64,000 bases of DNA from Neolewinella persica DSM 23188 (lineage in GTDB: Bacteria > Bacteroidota > Bacteroidia > Chitinophagales > Saprospiraceae): the NCBI RefSeq assembly GCF_000373105.1, contig NZ_KB890413.1:255399-319398 (forward strand), read 5' to 3'. Position numbers and translations under genes: made by a program. Within the stretch, counting starts at the first letter, position 1, and the number at the start of each line of letters is the position of its first letter. Below the pieces are notes generated by a model, which searched no databases, was not told the DNA's origin, and saw only the letters and a list, made by a program, of their open reading frames with translations. Shown piece after piece: positions 61,348-64,000 of the stretch.

Positions 61348-61365
61348 GGCGGGGCCGCAGGTGCA
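61348..61365 (-). repeat. 18-base dispersed motif (one mismatch, N=C)
   Basis: Plus strand GGCGGGGCCGCAGGTGCA, 221 bases upstream of the sigma factor start, pointing to it. No hairpin element is next to it. Confidence 0.82.
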
Positions 61366-61433
61366 AGCAAAAGACGCTGAAGCTGGGATTGATTGGTTGG
61401 AGCTGGACGCGAGGAAAGATGAAGCTGTAGTAA

Positions 61434-61500
61434 ATATGTAGAAGTACGACAGACCCGCAAAACAGGGTAGATCATCGTAGATATGTAGAAGTACGACAGA
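61434..61500. repeat. Perfect 20-base direct repeat upstream of an ECF sigma gene
   Basis: ATATGTAGAAGTACGACAGA at 61434-61453 and again at 61481-61500, start-to-start 47 bases; GTAG precedes both. Ends 86 bases before the sigma start. Spacing is not a whole number of helical turns times a small integer by much (about 4.5 turns). Could be a double regulator site or a small duplication. Confidence 0.8.
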
Positions 61501-61586
61501 GCTCTCCGCAACCCACAACATTTTTTTCCGTCCTTCTTGTAACAAACTACTCTTAGCCGCCGTGTCTTAGGCAAACGCACCCAATT

Positions 61587-62090
61587 TTGGATCAGTACTC
61601 CAGTATAATAACTTCCGTCCGTGACCGCCTTTACCGGCTGGCACTGCGCGTCGTCAATGACGCGGACGAGGCGGAAGATGTGGTACAGGATGTGCTGGTA
61701 AAGAGTTGGAAAAAGCGTGACCAGATCGTTGGTCTTGACAACCCACCAGCCTGGCTGATGCGGATGACCAAGCACCAGGCGATCGACCGGCTTCGTTCTG
61801 CAAAAGTGCGGTGTGCCAGAGAAACGGAAGCGGCCGCTCCGGATTTCGTTGCACACACACCTTTTCAGATTACAGCCACCAACGACACCCTCGGCCATAT
61901 CCACCGGCTCCTCCAGCAGCTTCCGCCAGATCAGCGGTCGGTGCTCCACCTGCGCGAGGTGGAAGGGATGGACTATAAAGAAATAGCCGAGGCCACTGGC
62001 CTTAGTTTGTCGCAGGTAAAAACCTACCTGCACCGCGGCCGCGGTAAACTCAGGGGCCTGTTACTTCAACAAAGAATCGTAGAATCATGA
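61587..62090 (+). CDS. ECF-type RNA polymerase sigma factor
   Basis: 167 residues, TTG start at 61587 (Met-Asp-Gln-Tyr). Region 2 (RLYRLALRVVNDADEAEDVVQDVLVKSWKKRDQIVGLDNPPAWLMRMTKHQAIDRLRS) and region 4 (LLQQLPPDQRSVLHLREVEGMDYKEIAEATGLSLSQVKTYLHRGRGKLRGLL) are clear. It overlaps the anti-sigma gene by 4 bases and heads an operon with two DUF4252 genes. Confidence 0.93.
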   Translation: MDQYSSIITSVRDRLYRLALRVVNDADEAEDVVQDVLVKSWKKRDQIVGLDNPPAWLMRMTKHQAIDRLRSAKVRCARETEAAAPDFVAHTPFQITATNDTLGHIHRLLQQLPPDQRSVLHLREVEGMDYKEIAEATGLSLSQVKTYLHRGRGKLRGLLLQQRIVES

Positions 62091-62554
62091 CGCATACTAC
62101 AGCTAAAACACTGCTCGACCGCTACTTCCTCGGGGAAACCACCCTGGAGGAGGAGGAGCAACTGAGGGCTTATTTCCGGGCCGGAGACATCCACCCGGAC
62201 CTGGCTCCCTATCCTCCGCTTTTCTCTTATTGGGAACAGGCAGGTGAAATTGTTGCCCCTAAGGTGCGGCGGCCCGCAATTCAACGGCGGCTCCCCGTTC
62301 GTTGGTTGGCCGCAGTAGCGGCTGCCGTGGTCATGTTACTCTGCCTGCATACCTGGTTCAACCAGCAACCCGATCTCTCCAGCTTCCCCATCGCCGAGGC
62401 ACAGCCCATCGATTGGAGTAAGTACGAGGTCACCGACCCCGAGGAAGCCTACCGCTTACTGCGGGGCGCCCTCAAAACCGCCAGTTCCGAAATCAATCGT
62501 GGTCCTGAGATCACAATCCGGGAACTGGGGGAAGTGCGCAGGATGTTGAAATAA
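62087..62554 (+). CDS. Anti-sigma factor-like membrane protein
   Basis: 155 residues, ATG overlapping the sigma stop as ATGA. N-terminal LLDRYFLGETTLEEEEQLRAYFRAGDIHPDLAPY is the usual Bacteroidota anti-sigma start; one membrane segment about 73-90 (WLAAVAAAVVMLLCLHTW), then about 60 periplasmic residues. It should hold the preceding sigma factor inactive. No Zn ligands seen. Confidence 0.85.
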   Translation: MTHTTAKTLLDRYFLGETTLEEEEQLRAYFRAGDIHPDLAPYPPLFSYWEQAGEIVAPKVRRPAIQRRLPVRWLAAVAAAVVMLLCLHTWFNQQPDLSSFPIAEAQPIDWSKYEVTDPEEAYRLLRGALKTASSEINRGPEITIRELGEVRRMLK

Positions 62555-62617
62555 GAACTGTACCTAATCAGATTCAACATTTTACGCTTTCCACCATCAA
62601 CCTTTAAATCAACAATA

Positions 62618-63124
62618 ATGAAATATCTGATTGCCCTGCTCCTTTGCCTTTACCTGGCACCTGCGTCCGCGCAAAAAATCCCCCGGGATGCTATTTCTAC
62701 TTATTTCAGTGAATACGTCGACGATCAGGATTTTACCGTCGTATACATCAGTGGTAAAATATTTCAACTCGTCAAAGACGCCAAACTTGATTTGGAAGAT
62801 ATGGACGAAAAGGAAGTCGAGGCCATTTTGAAAGTTGTCCAGGACATCCAGGGTATCCGGATCCTCCATACCGATGAAAACGTGATGGCGCACTGGAAAG
62901 CGGCTAAAAATCGAATTCCCACTGATAAGTACGAGTTGCTTTTCAAAATCCGGACCAAGGACGGCGACAACGTCGAAGCCTTCATTCAGGACGAAGACGC
63001 CGTCATCAGTGAACTGTTCATGCTCATCGGCGCCGTCGATAATTTTGCCATGTTCAGCTTCGTCGGCAAAATTGACCTTACCAAAATTTCTGACCTGCAA
63101 CGGGCCATTGAAGGACGGAATTAG
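62618..63124 (+). CDS. DUF4252 family exported protein
   Basis: 168 residues. Signal peptide MKYLIALLLCLYLAPASAQ, cut after Ala-Gln region; the last codons of the signal are made of an 18-base motif copy. The mature part shows the DUF4252 pattern (SKIFQLV, EEVEAILKVVQDIQGIRIL-like, LLFKIRTKDGDNVEAFIQDEDAVISELFMLIGAVDNFAMFSFVGKID). DUF4252 proteins follow ECF sigma/anti-sigma pairs in many Bacteroidota; function unknown. Second paralogue downstream. Confidence 0.9.
   Translation: MKYLIALLLCLYLAPASAQKIPRDAISTYFSEYVDDQDFTVVYISGKIFQLVKDAKLDLEDMDEKEVEAILKVVQDIQGIRILHTDENVMAHWKAAKNRIPTDKYELLFKIRTKDGDNVEAFIQDEDAVISELFMLIGAVDNFAMFSFVGKIDLTKISDLQRAIEGRN
62656..62673 (+). repeat. 18-base dispersed motif in a signal peptide (two end mismatches, N=A)
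   Basis: Plus strand GGCACCTGCGTCCGCGCA; in frame gives Ala-Pro-Ala-Ser-Ala before the Gln at the cleavage site of the DUF4252 precursor. Confidence 0.65.
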
Positions 63125-63222
63125 TCTATAGTTAGGTAGTGGGTAGTTCGTAGTAGCTGCCGCAAGATATTGCTCACTTCGTTCGTGCCGGAACTACCCA
63201 CTACCGACTATTAACCACCCAC
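63124..63222. repeat. Intergenic hairpin element, arms of GGTAGTGGGTAGTTC type
   Basis: Left arm GGTAGTGGGTAGTTC, right arm GAACTACCCACTACC, perfect over 15 bases. Core GCTGCCGCAAGATATTGCTCACTTCGTTCGTGC. Lies between the two DUF4252 genes. Confidence 0.85.
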
Positions 63223-63247
63223 TAAATACCCATAAATAAAACCTAGT

Positions 63248-63757
63248 ATGAAAAAGCTAATACTCCTGTTTCTGTTGGTCACTCTGGCCGCCCCTACTCT
63301 CTTCTCCCAAAATAGAGCCGTCCGGGATTTCATCCGCGAACATCGTAAGGGCGAGGAAAATGTAGCCATTACCATTCCAGGCTTCCTGATTGGCCTTGCC
63401 GGTGAAATAGGTATGCTGGCCAGCGAGGACGAAGAGGAACGCGCCGCATTCTCCCTTGCGCAGGAGTTTGGCACCACCCGAATTCTGACCTTCGACAACC
63501 ATGATTTCGACGCCGGCAAAGACATCAAACGGTTGCTTCGCACCCTGGAGTCGGAACACAACTACGAGCGCTGGGCCACCGTCCGCGCGAAATCCGGCGA
63601 GCAAGTAGAATTGTCCGTCAGTATGAAAGGTGACACCGTTCGGGAAATCATCGCCATCGTCAGTGAACCAACGGAGCACCGCACCGTATTTCTGCACGCC
63701 AAGACCGACTTTACGGCGGAAGAACTTGGAGAAGTTTTGAACAAATTAGTTCAGTAG
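63248..63757 (+). CDS. DUF4252 family exported protein, second copy
   Basis: 169 residues. Signal peptide MKKLILLFLLVTLAAPTLFSQ. The C-terminal half matches the previous protein (KRLLRTLESEHNYERWATVRAKSGEQVELSVSMKGDTVREIIAIVSEPTEHRTVFLHAKTD), the rest is diverged. Likely same operon, though a hairpin element intervenes. No function known. Confidence 0.87.
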   Translation: MKKLILLFLLVTLAAPTLFSQNRAVRDFIREHRKGEENVAITIPGFLIGLAGEIGMLASEDEEERAAFSLAQEFGTTRILTFDNHDFDAGKDIKRLLRTLESEHNYERWATVRAKSGEQVELSVSMKGDTVREIIAIVSEPTEHRTVFLHAKTDFTAEELGEVLNKLVQ

Positions 63758-63870
63758 TTCATAGTCAGTATTTCGTAGTAGCTCCCGCAAGAAAGTGCTC
63801 ACTGCGTTCGTGCAGCAGCTACTACTAAACTATGGCTTTTAGACCATGAACTGCTGAACTACCGACTAAT
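63757..63870. repeat. Intergenic hairpin element, arms of ATAGTCAGTATTTCGTAGTAG type
   Basis: CGTAGTAGCT pairs with AGCTACTACT, then weaker pairing and a further ATGAACTGCTGAACTACCG; core GCTCCCGCAAGAAAGTGCTCACTGCGTTCGTGC is one of the clearest. Between convergent genes; its right end runs into the last codons of the next gene. Confidence 0.78.
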
Positions 63871-64000
63871 AAATTGCTTCCAGGCGCCCAGTAAATCTCC
63901 CTCCGGTGGCGTAGCCATCCGCAGTGATTCGTCCGGCAGGTCACCGATATTGAAATAAGTCACGGAGTCGTGAGCAGTATCGAGGTAGAGTTTAAAATCT
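63859..64000 (-). CDS. C-terminal end of an unidentified protein (cut by window)
   Basis: Last 46 residues visible, ending GDLLGAWKQFISR before TAG at 63859-63861. Contains YLDTAHDSVTYFNIGDLPDESLRM. Frame open to the window edge. Too short to assign; no homologue recognised. Confidence 0.6.
   Translation of the reverse strand, partial: DFKLYLDTAHDSVTYFNIGDLPDESLRMATPPEGDLLGAWKQFISR

Larger units (their letters stand above)
61234..61586. other. 353-base divergent intergenic region before the ECF sigma operon
   Basis: Contains an 18-base motif at 61348 and a perfect 20-base direct repeat at 61434/61481; no gene seen. Confidence 0.6.

Noticed and set aside
2813-63870. Hairpin elements as plain transcription terminators
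   Set aside because: Most lack T runs, several lie between divergent genes, and true terminators (6102, 21137, 36158, 40348) look different.

Overview
The window reads as a chromosomal segment of a marine-type Bacteroidota, most likely a Saprospiria/Lewinella relative. The reasons are: a recurring -7 promoter box TANNTTTG; a protein with a gliding-motility-associated C-terminal domain (type IX secretion cargo); a PorE-like lipoprotein; the Bacteroidota-type argF' carbamoyltransferase; DUF4252 proteins behind an ECF sigma/anti-sigma pair; a carotenoid desaturase; and moderately GC-rich DNA. This taxonomic placement is inference. There is no phage, integrase, IS element or CRISPR array; nearly all genes look like ordinary core chromosome.

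Layout. 1-2.8 kb: ROK sugar kinase (cut by the window edge), two secreted cyclophilins, a small conserved protein. 3.2-3.6 kb: RNase P RNA. 3.7-9.1 kb: carotenoid desaturase, OmpA lipoprotein, VOC protein, gatA, argF'. 9.2-12.1 kb: TrkH/TrkA potassium uptake. 12.4-17.2 kb: HD phosphohydrolase, a TrpF-like protein without the catalytic Cys, DUF2237, VOC, rbfA, rhomboid protease. 17.5-25.5 kb: DsbD-like reductase, SPOR lipoprotein, and a 1380-residue protein built like soluble adenylyl cyclase. 25.8-33.1 kb: anti-sigma-like protein, fabH, Na+/solute symporter, thioredoxin, PorE-like TPR/PD40/SPOR lipoprotein, methyltransferase, IscA. 33.3-36.2 kb: small membrane protein, alpha/beta-hydrolase remnant, SDR, four tRNA genes. 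36.4-40.1 kb: lipoprotein, truA, YCII protein, dtd, GNAT, SRAP peptidase. 40.4-45.5 kb: the rimP-nusA-infB operon with a terminator-like hairpin in its leader. 45.7-54.1 kb: fasciclin lipoprotein, SulP plus metallo-beta-lactamase/rhodanese, dapA-unknown-accA, coiled-coil protein. 54.5-64 kb: GNAT, lipoprotein, ECF sigma plus Hsp20, PadR plus a membrane M23 peptidase, T9SS cargo, ECF sigma/anti-sigma/two DUF4252, and the end of one more gene.

The most unusual content is a double layer of dispersed repeats. (1) An 18-base motif, GGCGCGGNCGCAGGTGCA, occurs at 17 places; nine are perfect at all 17 fixed positions and all four bases occur at N. It lies upstream of genes in one orientation relative to the following start codon, and inside genes mainly in the opposite orientation, in a frame that reads Ala-Pro-Ala-x-Ala-Pro. 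(2) About fourteen intergenic hairpin elements, plus one perfect hairpin without the core. Most of the fourteen share a core resembling GCTNCCGCAAG...TGCTCACTNCGTTCGTGC, but their outer arms are built from entirely different short periodic words that stay self-complementary. Five of these elements are followed within about 20 bases by the 18-base motif. I know of no described family matching either. Both deserve genome-wide analysis.
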